Positions 1 through 7,880 of a DNA stretch of 20,286 bases are shown piece after piece (positions within the stretch are counted from its first letter, which is position 1; every line of letters starts with the position of its first letter). Source of the DNA: JBLHKE01 sp047619485 (GTDB lineage: Bacteria; Verrucomicrobiota; Verrucomicrobiia; Verrucomicrobiales; DEV007); assembly GCA_047619485.1 (NCBI GenBank), contig JBLHKE010000039.1, forward strand, positions 1 to 20,286, given 5' to 3'. The notes under the pieces are model-generated. The model did no database searches. It saw nothing but the letters and a program-made list of their open reading frames with translations, and was not told the origin of the DNA. The translations under genes and the position numbers were made by a program.

Positions 1-2
1 AG

Positions 3-1184
3 GCGGAGTCGGACTACAGTGATGCGGTGCAATTGGAGTTGTTAAAATCGACCTATCGGCTCGATCGTGCTGCCCATGAGGCGATCTATGCGGTGGTCGA
101 CGAGGTGAAGGATAAGCTGGGCTTGCTAGTCCCGGTGACACTCTATCAGATGCAGGACGCTGGCGGGCCAGGTCAGGCGGCACTGTATTTCACGCCCGGG
201 CATGGACACGTCGTCTTCGGTGGTAAGATCCTTGATCTACTCGACGCCGACGAGCGGCGCGCATTGGTAGGGCATGAACTCGCGCACTTCAAACTCTGGA
301 CCGAAGAAGGGGGCGAGTTCTTGGTCGCCGATCGGATCTTGCTCGCGATGGCGGGTGATGGTCGCGCCGAGCCGAGCCACCACGAGAGCGCCCGGCTGTA
401 TCGGTTGTTCACAGAAATCTATGCCGACCGTGGCTCAGTTTTCGTTACCGGTTCGCCCGAGAGCGCGATTGGAGCCCTCATCAAAACGGTGACCGGAACC
501 TCTGACATCGCTCCGGCGAGCTACCTCGCGCAGGCCGATGAGGTTGTCGAGCGGTCGGGCCAAGATCTCAAGAGCAGCGGTTTCACGCACCCCGAGGAGT
601 TCCTGCGCGCCAAGTCGATCACGCTCTGGGCGAGCGCGCATGCTGAGGAGGCGGAAACGGGCTCGCTGGGTGAGACCGAGGCGGAGATCGAGCGGATGAT
701 CATTGGGCGATGTTCGCTCGATAGCCTCGACCTGACACAGCAAGAACGGCTGAGCGAATTGACCCGTGAGACAATGCGACACCTGCTTGAGCCGGCTTGG
801 ATCCGGACTGGGCGGACGCTCGCGCATGCAAAACTCTATTTCAGCGACTTTGATCCGGGCGAGCCGCGCCTGTGCGATTCGATGCAGGTGGTCGCCGAAA
901 AATTCGGTGCCTGTGATGAGAAAACCCGGCACTACCTGGCGCACATCCTTCTCGATTTTTCGGTAGCCGATCGCGATCTCGAGGAGAACGGTCTCGCTGC
1001 CGGAGTCCGTGCGGCTGACGCGCTCGGCGTCAGTGTCGAATTCGATGCTGGAGCGCGCAAGGAACTGAAAGTTCTAAAACGTGATCTAACCGCGATCCGC
1101 AAAAATCTCGACGAGCGCTTCAAGCGCGCGGGCGAGGAGCACGCTGCTCTATCGAAACGCGAGCAGAGGGAGTTTTTTGATTAA
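3..1184 (+). CDS. M48-like zinc metallopeptidase, 5' end outside window
   Basis: Likely zinc-dependent endopeptidase related to family M48. Numbering from the GTG at 27, the HELAH motif at residues 83-87 supplies two zinc ligands and the catalytic Glu. EIYAD at 130-134 fits the downstream Glu ligand and Asp of M48 enzymes at the expected spacing of about 45 residues. The rest is mostly helical and charged, ending in a Lys/Arg/Glu-rich tail. I see no membrane segment or signal peptide in the visible part, unlike HtpX or Ste24, so a cytosolic enzyme is likely. The frame is open back to base 3 and the GTG at 27 has no convincing ribosome site, so the true start is probably upstream. The stop overlaps the start of the helicase gene, implying one operon and translational coupling. 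The natural substrate is unknown; cleaving or activating the neighbouring protein is only an inference. Confidence 0.8.
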   Translation, partial: AESDYSDAVQLELLKSTYRLDRAAHEAIYAVVDEVKDKLGLLVPVTLYQMQDAGGPGQAALYFTPGHGHVVFGGKILDLLDADERRALVGHELAHFKLWTEEGGEFLVADRILLAMAGDGRAEPSHHESARLYRLFTEIYADRGSVFVTGSPESAIGALIKTVTGTSDIAPASYLAQADEVVERSGQDLKSSGFTHPEEFLRAKSITLWASAHAEEAETGSLGETEAEIERMIIGRCSLDSLDLTQQERLSELTRETMRHLLEPAWIRTGRTLAHAKLYFSDFDPGEPRLCDSMQVVAEKFGACDEKTRHYLAHILLDFSVADRDLEENGLAAGVRAADALGVSVEFDAGARKELKVLKRDLTAIRKNLDERFKRAGEEHAALSKREQREFFD

Positions 1185-4100
1185 ACCGATGGAAGTGGAT
1201 AACGACAAGATGGACGACGATCGGCAATCTGTAGCTGAGATTGAATCCCTCGGGGTACTTGATTTTCTCCATGAGGGGATCGACCGCGGAGGATTCGAGA
1301 CCGACGATGCGCTCGCTGCGGTTCTGCCGCTGATGGAGCAGGTATTGGCGATCCACGAGCAAGGGAGGGTTGCCCCGCTGGATGGATTGGATGCTCTCAA
1401 AGTGACCCGCGGGCAGATTTGGTTCGAGAACGCCTCATCCTTGGAGCCACGAAACGCCACGGGGGAAATCGCCAAGCTCGAACACGAACGCAGTGCCGCG
1501 TTTGAGGTTGTCGGATCCCACGATCGTAGCACCGACCTCGACAGCTCCCAGTCGAGCGGCAAGAACTTGCTGGTCGCGAACGCAGACGATGATGCCGAGC
1601 ACAAGGCTGCCGTCTACTTGACTCGCTATGCCTCTTGGGAGCATGCCGCCGGGCACCATGATGCACTAACAGATATCTATTCGTTAGGAATGCTCGCGGC
1701 GAGCCTCGCCCTCGGTGCTGATTTCTGCGATGAGAATTCGTTCGCCGCCTTCGTCGAAGCGCGTGAGCAACTCGTCACCCTACAGCCGAGCCTGCATCCG
1801 TCGGTAGCGAGGATGCTGACCCGGATGACCGCCCTCAAGCGCAGTGAGCGCATGCAGGATCTTGCCACGATCATTGCGTTCCTGAAGAACTACCGCGACC
1901 AGCCAGATCTGCCTGACTCTGACTTCTCGCAGATTAAAGGCTTCCGCAGCCAGAGCACGAACGACAAGCGCTCGCTGATTCTCGCGCGCCTGCGCGATCG
2001 GCTATTCGAGATCTCGCGGCGCAATCGCCTCGTCTACTTCCGCCAGACCTTGCAGACTGTGAACCTGACCGAGGGGTCGGTGCCATTGCTGATGGACTAC
2101 CAGAACATCCGCCCCGAGCAGCTGTTCACCTGGGAGGGGGGCATGCGGGATGCCGTCGAGAAAGAGCAGGCGATCTCGCTCAACCGCTTCCTGCGTTTCG
2201 AAGATGCTCCGTGGTTGCCCGGCGCGCTTGATGGTATTCGCCGCGATGCCAACCGCGATATTAAGGAATACGGATTTGCTCAGCTGCGGCTGGTGATCGT
2301 GTTCCTGCGATGGCATAATCTGAAGGAGAGCCCGGACGAACGCATCCACTCGCCATTGCTGTTGATGCCTGTCGCGTTGACCAAAAAGAAGGGGATTCGG
2401 GATTCGTTCCAACTCGCACCGAGCGGCACGGTGGCGGAGGTCAACCCGGCGCTGCGCCATTTTCTCAAGGAACTCTACGCGCTCGATCTACCGGAGTCGA
2501 TCGACCTTGCCGAGACCTCGGTCGACGTGTTCTTCGACTTGTTACGCCGGCAGATCCAGGCCAGCGAACCGGCAATCGAACTGAAGAAAATCGATCGGCC
2601 GCAGATCGATCTCGTCTACGAGAAAGCGAAGAAACGCCTCGATCTGTTCCGCCAGCGGCAGCGGATGTCCGGTCGGGCGGTGAAGAGTTGGGAGAATGTG
2701 GACTACTCCTACCGGCAGGAAAACTTCCAACCGCTCGGGCTGCAACTCTTCCTGAAACGGGTGCGGCCGACGCCATTGCCGCTCGATTACCTGCTGTCGG
2801 AAAAACCGCAGCTGCGCACGCCTGGTATGAGCAACGGTGGCGATTCGGAGGTCGTCGAGGCTGCTGCAGATCCGAAGGCGAAATTCAAGAAGCGCGAGTT
2901 CTACCAGCTGCGTTCGGGCAGCGGGAACAATCCCTACGGCTGGGATTTCGATCTCTGCTCGATGACGCTCGGCAATTTCAACTACCAGAAGATGACTCTG
3001 GTGCGCGACTACAACTCGCTGCTCGAGGACACACGCGAGAATGCCGCTTTTGATGAAATCTTTTCGCTCGAACCGCGCGACCGAGAGGAACCGCCACCAC
3101 CGTCGAAGCTCGAGGATCAATTCCTCATCGTCCCGTCGGATCCAACTCAGGTCTCGGCGATCGCGTGGTCGCGCACGGGTCGAAATTTGATCATCCAAGG
3201 GCCTCCGGGAACCGGCAAGTCACAGACGATCACCAACCTGATTGCCGATTACGTCGCGCGCGGTAAACGGGTGCTGTTCGTGTGTGAGAAGCGTGCGGCA
3301 CTCGATGTCGTCTACCACCGGCTCGGGCAGAGTGGACTGGACCGGCTCGCCTGCCTGATCCATGATTCGCAGTCAGACAAAAAATCGTTCATCCAAGATT
3401 TGAAAGCCACCTACGAGGGGTTTCTGAGCGCCGACGAGATGGGCGATCAGGAAACTCTTTGCACGAATCTCGCTGGTTCTATCGAGGAAAATCTTGCGGT
3501 GCTCGAACGCTTTGGTTCGAGCATGCTGGAGCAGGACGATGAGGCTGGCGCGACCTTGCGGGAACTCTACCAACGGCTGATCGCGTTACGTGGTAGTGAG
3601 CCCGAGATCGATGCCGAGACCGAAGAATCGCTGCCGGCATACGCAGAATGGTTGCAGCACGGTGAAAAACTCAAGCGTCTCACCTCGACCCTGCGCGAGC
3701 TGGGCAAGCCACCTATATTCGCCACCAACCCGCTCAGCGCGCTCGGGAGAGGGAGCTTCTCAGCCGACAATCCGGTGTCGAATTTGCGCCAGCTTCTCGA
3801 TGCGACCGAAGCACCGATCTCAACCTTGGAGGAACTGGTCGACGAGATTCCCTTCGATCTTTCAGAATTCACATTCGTAGAGTGGCAGGTAGTGGGAGAG
3901 CTTTGCTCCGCAGCGCAATTCTTGTCGGAAAAGAAGTTGTTGGCACTTCTGGATGCCGATAGCGATCAGAACGAACGCTACGTCGCTTTTGATCGGAAGA
4001 TCGAGGCGGCGAGGCGCAGACTAGTAGCGGCGGGTGAAGTGACCTCAAAGTGGAAGGCGAAGCTCTCGCCGCGTGATACACGCTCTGCGTTGGATCAGGC

Positions 4101-6822
4101 ACGTGAGATGGAGAAATCGATCCTACGTTTCTTCACGCCGGCTTTCTGGAGGCTGCGCAAGGTAATGGATTCGCACTACGATCTGAGTGCACATGCGGTG
4201 AAACCTCGTTGGTCGCAATTGCTCAGCGAACTGGATGAGGAACACCAATGTGAAGCAAAATTCAGGGAGATCGACGAGGAGATCTGCGTCGAGTTTGGGA
4301 TCGACGATGTCACGGTGCTCCGGGAATCGATGGATCGGTTCCGCCTAGTCGATGCCAGTGCCGATCCTAGCAGCCGGGTGGCGGAATTTCAGGAATTCAT
4401 CATTGCTGGCGACGAACCTGCCAATCGGACGGTGGTCGAGTTGGGGGAGTTATTTCCCGAATTGCAAACCCTCACTGGGAACTTGGCAAAGTTCGTCGTC
4501 GGGTTCGAATCGCTCAGTCCAGCGGAGCTTGCTGAAATGCATTTCGGCCTGCGCGCAAATCTCGAACTGCTGCCGGAACTGTTACCGGACTTAAACGATC
4601 TGGTGAAGTCGTCAGACGAATTCTTCGCGGCGGTGAGCGGTCTCGAATGGGAGGTCGATAGCTTCGAGGCGGCGATGGCGCGCAAGTCGCTCAACCTGCG
4701 TTACCGCGCAGACCGCCAGCTCGGTCGCTTCGAAGGTTGGATGTTGCGCCGCCACGCTGGCAAGATCGACGAAGACTATGATGAATGGATGGGGGCGAAC
4801 GGGCCACGGATCATCAACCGGGTGCGCCGCGCGTTTCTGGATTGGTACCAGATCGCCAGCCTCCCCGCTGCCCAACTCAGCCAAGAGCAGAAGGCGATTA
4901 AGAAAGACTTCAACAAAGGCCGCCGCGAGCTCGAACACGAGTTCGGCAAGACGATGCGCTACCGCTCGATCCGCGATCTCGCCTCGGAGGAGAGCGGGCA
5001 GGTCGTTCTTAAGTTGAAACCGATCTGGCTGATGAGCCCGCTGAGCATATCTGACACTCTTCCTCTCGAGGACGGCCAATTCGACGTCGTGATCTACGAC
5101 GAGGCTAGCCAGATCAAATTGGAGGAAGCCGTGCCGACTGCTTACCGTGCGAGCCAGATCATCGTCGTCGGTGATGAGATGCAGCTGCCGCCGACGAAAT
5201 TTTTCTCTAGCTCATCTGGCAGCGACGAGGTGTTGAACATCGAGGATGGTGGCGAGGTGATCGAGTACGATCTCGGTGCGGAGAGTTTCCTCAGCCACTC
5301 GGCGCAAAACCTGCCATCAACGCTGCTAGGTTGGCACTACCGCAGCCGCCACGAGTCGCTCATCAGTTTCTCGAACAATGCCTTCTACAACGGTGACCTC
5401 CTGACAATTCCGGATCGCCGCCTCGGGCTCGCTGGTGCTGAGGCAATTCGGGTGACTGATGGCGAACAGGCCGGGCAACATACCGATGGACTGCTTGCCA
5501 GGAGTATCAGTTATCACTTCCTCGAACACGGTGTCTACGACAACCGACGCAATCTGCCTGAGGCTGAATACATCGCCCGGACGGTGAAATCTTTGCTCGA
5601 ACGGGACACCGGGATGACCATTGGCATCGTCGCATTTTCCGAAGCTCAGCAGGACGAGATCGAGCTAGCACTGAGCCGGCTCGCGCGATTGCACGAGGAC
5701 TTCGGTAACCTTCTCGCCGCAGAATACGAGCGCGAAGAGGATGGTCAGTTCTGCGGGTTGTTTGTGAAAAATCTGGAGAACGTACAGGGGGACGAGCGCG
5801 ACATTATCCTGCTCAGCATCTGCTACGCGCCGGATCATAACGGCAAGATGCGGATGAACTTTGGACCCATCAACCAGTCTGGTGGAGAGAAGCGACTCAA
5901 TGTGATCTTCTCCCGGGCGAGGCTGCACATGGTGATCGTGAGTTCCATCCACCATCACCAAATCACCAACGAATACAACGACGGCGCGAATTGTCTCAAG
6001 GGATTCCTCGAGTATTCGGCCGCGATTTCTCGTGGTGACGCGGAGACCGCTTCGCGTGTGCTGACCTCATTGGACAAGCGCGAGCGTTTCGCTGATGTAA
6101 GTGAGGCTGGGCTTCTTGCCGTGAAGCAGCAGATTGCGGATCAGGTTGAGGCGCGTGGGCTGGCGGTCGTCTGGGATGTCGGGCAATCGAGGTTCACGGT
6201 GGATCTGGCGATCAGCGAGCCCGGCTCAGAGTTTCACCGAGTGGCTGTGCTAATTGATGGTGACGAACACTACGCGGTTCGCGATCCGCTCGAGCGCTAC
6301 ATCCAGCGCCCGCGGATCCTGCGAGCATTTGGCTGGGTGGTGATCGAGGTTCTGGTGAAGGATTGGTATCATGCGCCGGAGGAAGTTTTGACGAAGATCG
6401 AGCGACTAGTGAAAGATCCCGACGCTGGGGTGGCGGAAGAGACCGCTGATGGAGACGAGTCTGAGCCGGGCGAGAACGAGATGGCAAATGTCCTGAAAGT
6501 TGCTGAACCTACCGAAGAAACGACAGCGCGCCGGAATGTGCGCTACTCGGGAGACACTGTTGAAATCGACACGTTGAGAGTTGCTGAGGAAATCGCCCCA
6601 GCGGCCAGTAGGACTTATCTCGAATTCAAGAGTGGCAGCTCGGAGAAGTTTTGGGAACTGACGAGACAGGGCGAGGCGTTCACCGTGCGCTACGGCAGAG
6701 TCGGGATGAAAGGGCAATCGAGGGTAAAGGAATTTCCGACAGCCACCGAGGCCGAGCGTGAGGCTGAAAAACAAGTCCAAGCGAAGGTCCGGAAAGGTTA
6801 CCAAGTTGCTGATGCTACGTAG
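1177..6822 (+). CDS. giant SF1 helicase: pseudokinase lobe, DUF4011, COG1112-like helicase, nuclease fold, WGR
   Basis: An 1881-residue multidomain nucleic-acid enzyme. Residues about 43-230 resemble only the C-lobe of a Ser/Thr kinase: a helix ending LAIHEQG, a region where HRD should be but is not, YASWEH in place of the APE segment (151-156), then DIYSLG at 166-171. Residues about 265-290 carry a DUF4011-like RLRDRLFEISRRNRL. Superfamily 1 helicase motifs follow: GPPGTGKS at 675-682, DEAS from 1308, GDEMQLPP from 1332, HYRSR around 1387-1391, QGDERD from 1537 and the motif VI Arg at about 1580. Roughly 600 residues separate Walker A from DEAS, as in COG1112 proteins. Residues about 1640-1740 look like an MTES_1575/Vsr-type nuclease fold, and about 1810-1878 form a WGR domain (YGRVG from 1839). 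The TTG at 1177 has GGGAG four bases upstream and overlaps the peptidase stop; ATG at 1189 is the alternative. Antiviral defence is inferred from architecture. Mokosh systems also join kinase-like and helicase parts, but with a PLD nuclease. Confidence 0.9.
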   Translation: MIKPMEVDNDKMDDDRQSVAEIESLGVLDFLHEGIDRGGFETDDALAAVLPLMEQVLAIHEQGRVAPLDGLDALKVTRGQIWFENASSLEPRNATGEIAKLEHERSAAFEVVGSHDRSTDLDSSQSSGKNLLVANADDDAEHKAAVYLTRYASWEHAAGHHDALTDIYSLGMLAASLALGADFCDENSFAAFVEAREQLVTLQPSLHPSVARMLTRMTALKRSERMQDLATIIAFLKNYRDQPDLPDSDFSQIKGFRSQSTNDKRSLILARLRDRLFEISRRNRLVYFRQTLQTVNLTEGSVPLLMDYQNIRPEQLFTWEGGMRDAVEKEQAISLNRFLRFEDAPWLPGALDGIRRDANRDIKEYGFAQLRLVIVFLRWHNLKESPDERIHSPLLLMPVALTKKKGIRDSFQLAPSGTVAEVNPALRHFLKELYALDLPESIDLAETSVDVFFDLLRRQIQASEPAIELKKIDRPQIDLVYEKAKKRLDLFRQRQRMSGRAVKSWENVDYSYRQENFQPLGLQLFLKRVRPTPLPLDYLLSEKPQLRTPGMSNGGDSEVVEAAADPKAKFKKREFYQLRSGSGNNPYGWDFDLCSMTLGNFNYQKMTLVRDYNSLLEDTRENAAFDEIFSLEPRDREEPPPPSKLEDQFLIVPSDPTQVSAIAWSRTGRNLIIQGPPGTGKSQTITNLIADYVARGKRVLFVCEKRAALDVVYHRLGQSGLDRLACLIHDSQSDKKSFIQDLKATYEGFLSADEMGDQETLCTNLAGSIEENLAVLERFGSSMLEQDDEAGATLRELYQRLIALRGSEPEIDAETEESLPAYAEWLQHGEKLKRLTSTLRELGKPPIFATNPLSALGRGSFSADNPVSNLRQLLDATEAPISTLEELVDEIPFDLSEFTFVEWQVVGELCSAAQFLSEKKLLALLDADSDQNERYVAFDRKIEAARRRLVAAGEVTSKWKAKLSPRDTRSALDQAREMEKSILRFFTPAFWRLRKVMDSHYDLSAHAVKPRWSQLLSELDEEHQCEAKFREIDEEICVEFGIDDVTVLRESMDRFRLVDASADPSSRVAEFQEFIIAGDEPANRTVVELGELFPELQTLTGNLAKFVVGFESLSPAELAEMHFGLRANLELLPELLPDLNDLVKSSDEFFAAVSGLEWEVDSFEAAMARKSLNLRYRADRQLGRFEGWMLRRHAGKIDEDYDEWMGANGPRIINRVRRAFLDWYQIASLPAAQLSQEQKAIKKDFNKGRRELEHEFGKTMRYRSIRDLASEESGQVVLKLKPIWLMSPLSISDTLPLEDGQFDVVIYDEASQIKLEEAVPTAYRASQIIVVGDEMQLPPTKFFSSSSGSDEVLNIEDGGEVIEYDLGAESFLSHSAQNLPSTLLGWHYRSRHESLISFSNNAFYNGDLLTIPDRRLGLAGAEAIRVTDGEQAGQHTDGLLARSISYHFLEHGVYDNRRNLPEAEYIARTVKSLLERDTGMTIGIVAFSEAQQDEIELALSRLARLHEDFGNLLAAEYEREEDGQFCGLFVKNLENVQGDERDIILLSICYAPDHNGKMRMNFGPINQSGGEKRLNVIFSRARLHMVIVSSIHHHQITNEYNDGANCLKGFLEYSAAISRGDAETASRVLTSLDKRERFADVSEAGLLAVKQQIADQVEARGLAVVWDVGQSRFTVDLAISEPGSEFHRVAVLIDGDEHYAVRDPLERYIQRPRILRAFGWVVIEVLVKDWYHAPEEVLTKIERLVKDPDAGVAEETADGDESEPGENEMANVLKVAEPTEETTARRNVRYSGDTVEIDTLRVAEEIAPAASRTYLEFKSGSSEKFWELTRQGEAFTVRYGRVGMKGQSRVKEFPTATEAEREAEKQVQAKVRKGYQVADAT

Positions 6823-6853
6823 AGTAGTCTTTAGCTTGCGAGCGCGAGCACGC

Positions 6854-6938
6854 TTCCGTTCTCTCATGGCCAGTGGGCGAATGGAACTCGAAGGCGCTCT
6901 CGCGTGTCGGAGCAAACACTGGCCATATGCGAACGGGA
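6854..6938. repeat. imperfect 22-bp inverted repeat after the helicase gene
   Basis: The arms are 6854-6875 and 6917-6938. The inner ten bases, ATGGCCAGTG and CACTGGCCAT, are perfectly complementary. The outer part adds eight Watson-Crick pairs, one G-U pair and three mismatches. The 41-base interior has no recognisable gene. No T-run follows directly, so a terminator is not the obvious reading. It could be a small REP-like or MITE-like remnant, or an RNA structure at the 3' end of the helicase transcript. Confidence 0.5.
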
Positions 6939-6954
6939 ATGCCGTCACCAACGC

Positions 6955-6966
6955 AGGCTGAAGCCT
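6955..6966. repeat. short palindrome AGGCTGAAGCCT
   Basis: A five-base inverted repeat with a GA loop, in a spacer and followed by ACGCTACG. From memory, similar GCAGGCTGAAGCCT-type palindromes are dispersed in Verrucomicrobia and Planctomycetes genomes; I could not check this. Only this copy was noticed in the window. Confidence 0.3.
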
Positions 6967-6973
6967 ACGCTAC

Positions 6974-7035
6974 GAGGCTGCGCCTTCCCCGAAAGCTATT
7001 CGGGCTAGGGCGCGTCGGGTGGCGGCCTCTTTTTT
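6974..7035 (+). terminator. possible intrinsic terminator of the peptidase-helicase unit
   Basis: GAGGCTGC at 6974-6981 pairs with GCGGCCTC at 7022-7029 (seven Watson-Crick pairs and one G-U), followed at once by six T residues at 7030-7035. Inside sits a second perfect hairpin, CCCGAA at 6988-6993 with TTCGGG at 6999-7004 and a five-base loop. The long interior makes this a branched rather than classical terminator. Its position about 150-210 bases after the helicase stop suits the end of that operon. Confidence 0.4.
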
Positions 7036-7078
7036 GGACCCAGTAAGAACCGCAGCGAAGGCACATCGGATCGGCCTC

Positions 7079-7804
7079 CTAAAACCGCCGCAGCACTGGT
7101 TCACCGAGCGAACCCAAGCGCTGCTTGAGAAGCTTTTCGAAGCCCTCGCGGGTGAACCAGCCACGGTTGTTCGGGGCTTTCTCGATGTGGAATTCCTGCG
7201 CTGGCATGAAGCTGAATCCGACCTGGTAGAGATCGGGCTTACCGGTGGTCTTGCTGTTGGCGACGTCGATAATGACAGAGACGTGGCCGATGCCGCCGTT
7301 GTTGTTCTGCACGAACATGTCACCGGGGCGTAGATCTTCGGGCGTGATTTTTTTGGCTCCCTTCTTGATTGAGTGGGAGTTGGAGTTGGCCATTGCCAGG
7401 CGGAGGAAGTTGCGGTATTTGCTAGCGCTGGTGAGTTTCTGTTTCGAGCCGTCGTAGTTGAAGAGGTAGAGTTCGGTGTGCTTGCCCTTGGCTGCGTGGT
7501 ACTCTGCCCACAATCGCATGGCGAAGTCTGCGCATTGTTCGAGGTCCTGGTCGAAGAGCAGCGGGAAGTCCAAGACGGCGGCTACCTGGTACCAGTTGCT
7601 CCCCGGCTTGTAAGAGCGGCCGTCGTAGAGAGCGATGGTATTCGTCTTTTTCAGCGGGGCGTTTTGCAGCCAGTGGCTGTAGCTGCCTTTTTCGTAGGTG
7701 CCGCGCTCGTAGCCGGTGGGGAGGGGGAGTTGCCGGACAGTTTTGTCTTCGGCGAGGCCTTGGGCGGAGAGTAGGAGCGACAGGGTTGCGATGATCTTTA
7801 ACAT
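7079..7804 (-). CDS. exported DUF4846 family protein
   Basis: A 241-residue protein with an N-terminal signal peptide (MLKIIATLSLLLSA, cleavage probably near AQGLA), so periplasmic or surface located. It matches what I recall of DUF4846: a PTGYERG opening, SHWLQNAPL, LYDGR, then DLEQCADFAMRLWAEY, a PGDMFV turn, GHVSVIIDVA and a C-terminal SFMPAQEFHI. Cys91 in the QCADF helix and His174 in GHVSV are spaced as in papain-like NlpC/P60 or CHAP hydrolases. A cysteine hydrolase role is therefore possible but is my inference, since the family function is undefined. I chose ATG at 7804 because it gives a clean signal peptide; a TTG at 7840 would add 12 residues in front. It lies 76 bases downstream of the oligopeptidase gene on the same strand and could be co-transcribed. 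A palindromic repeat lies between the two. Confidence 0.85.
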   Translation of the reverse strand: MLKIIATLSLLLSAQGLAEDKTVRQLPLPTGYERGTYEKGSYSHWLQNAPLKKTNTIALYDGRSYKPGSNWYQVAAVLDFPLLFDQDLEQCADFAMRLWAEYHAAKGKHTELYLFNYDGSKQKLTSASKYRNFLRLAMANSNSHSIKKGAKKITPEDLRPGDMFVQNNNGGIGHVSVIIDVANSKTTGKPDLYQVGFSFMPAQEFHIEKAPNNRGWFTREGFEKLLKQRLGSLGEPVLRRF

Positions 7805-7847
7805 GCTTTTTGAACGTAAGTTCGGTTGGAGATGTTTCAAATTTTGG

Positions 7848-7875
7848 GGGCTTCGATTGCAAATCGAAGTTACGG
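7848..7875. repeat. 28-nt palindromic repeat, copy A
   Basis: This 28-base stretch holds the hairpin CTTCGATTGCAAATCGAAG (eight-base arms, GCA loop) at 7851-7869, flanked by GGG and TTACGG. It matches copy B at 10082-10109 in 27 of 28 positions and in the same orientation. It starts five bases beyond the oligopeptidase stop. There is no T-run on either side, which argues against a plain terminator and for a REP-like dispersed element. Confidence 0.7.
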
Positions 7876-7880
7876 CCTCG

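Noticed and set aside
2542..3198. 218-residue open frame on the - strand
   Set aside because: It lies opposite the helicase coding region, whose conserved motifs fix the true frame.
7805..7840. TTG start adding 12 residues to the DUF4846 protein
   Set aside because: The ATG at 7804 gives a normal signal peptide, and the extra residues have no signal features or ribosome site.
7851..7869. Palindrome read as the terminator of the oligopeptidase gene
   Set aside because: No T-run follows on either strand, and a near-identical copy lies upstream of the same gene, so a dispersed repeat explains it better.
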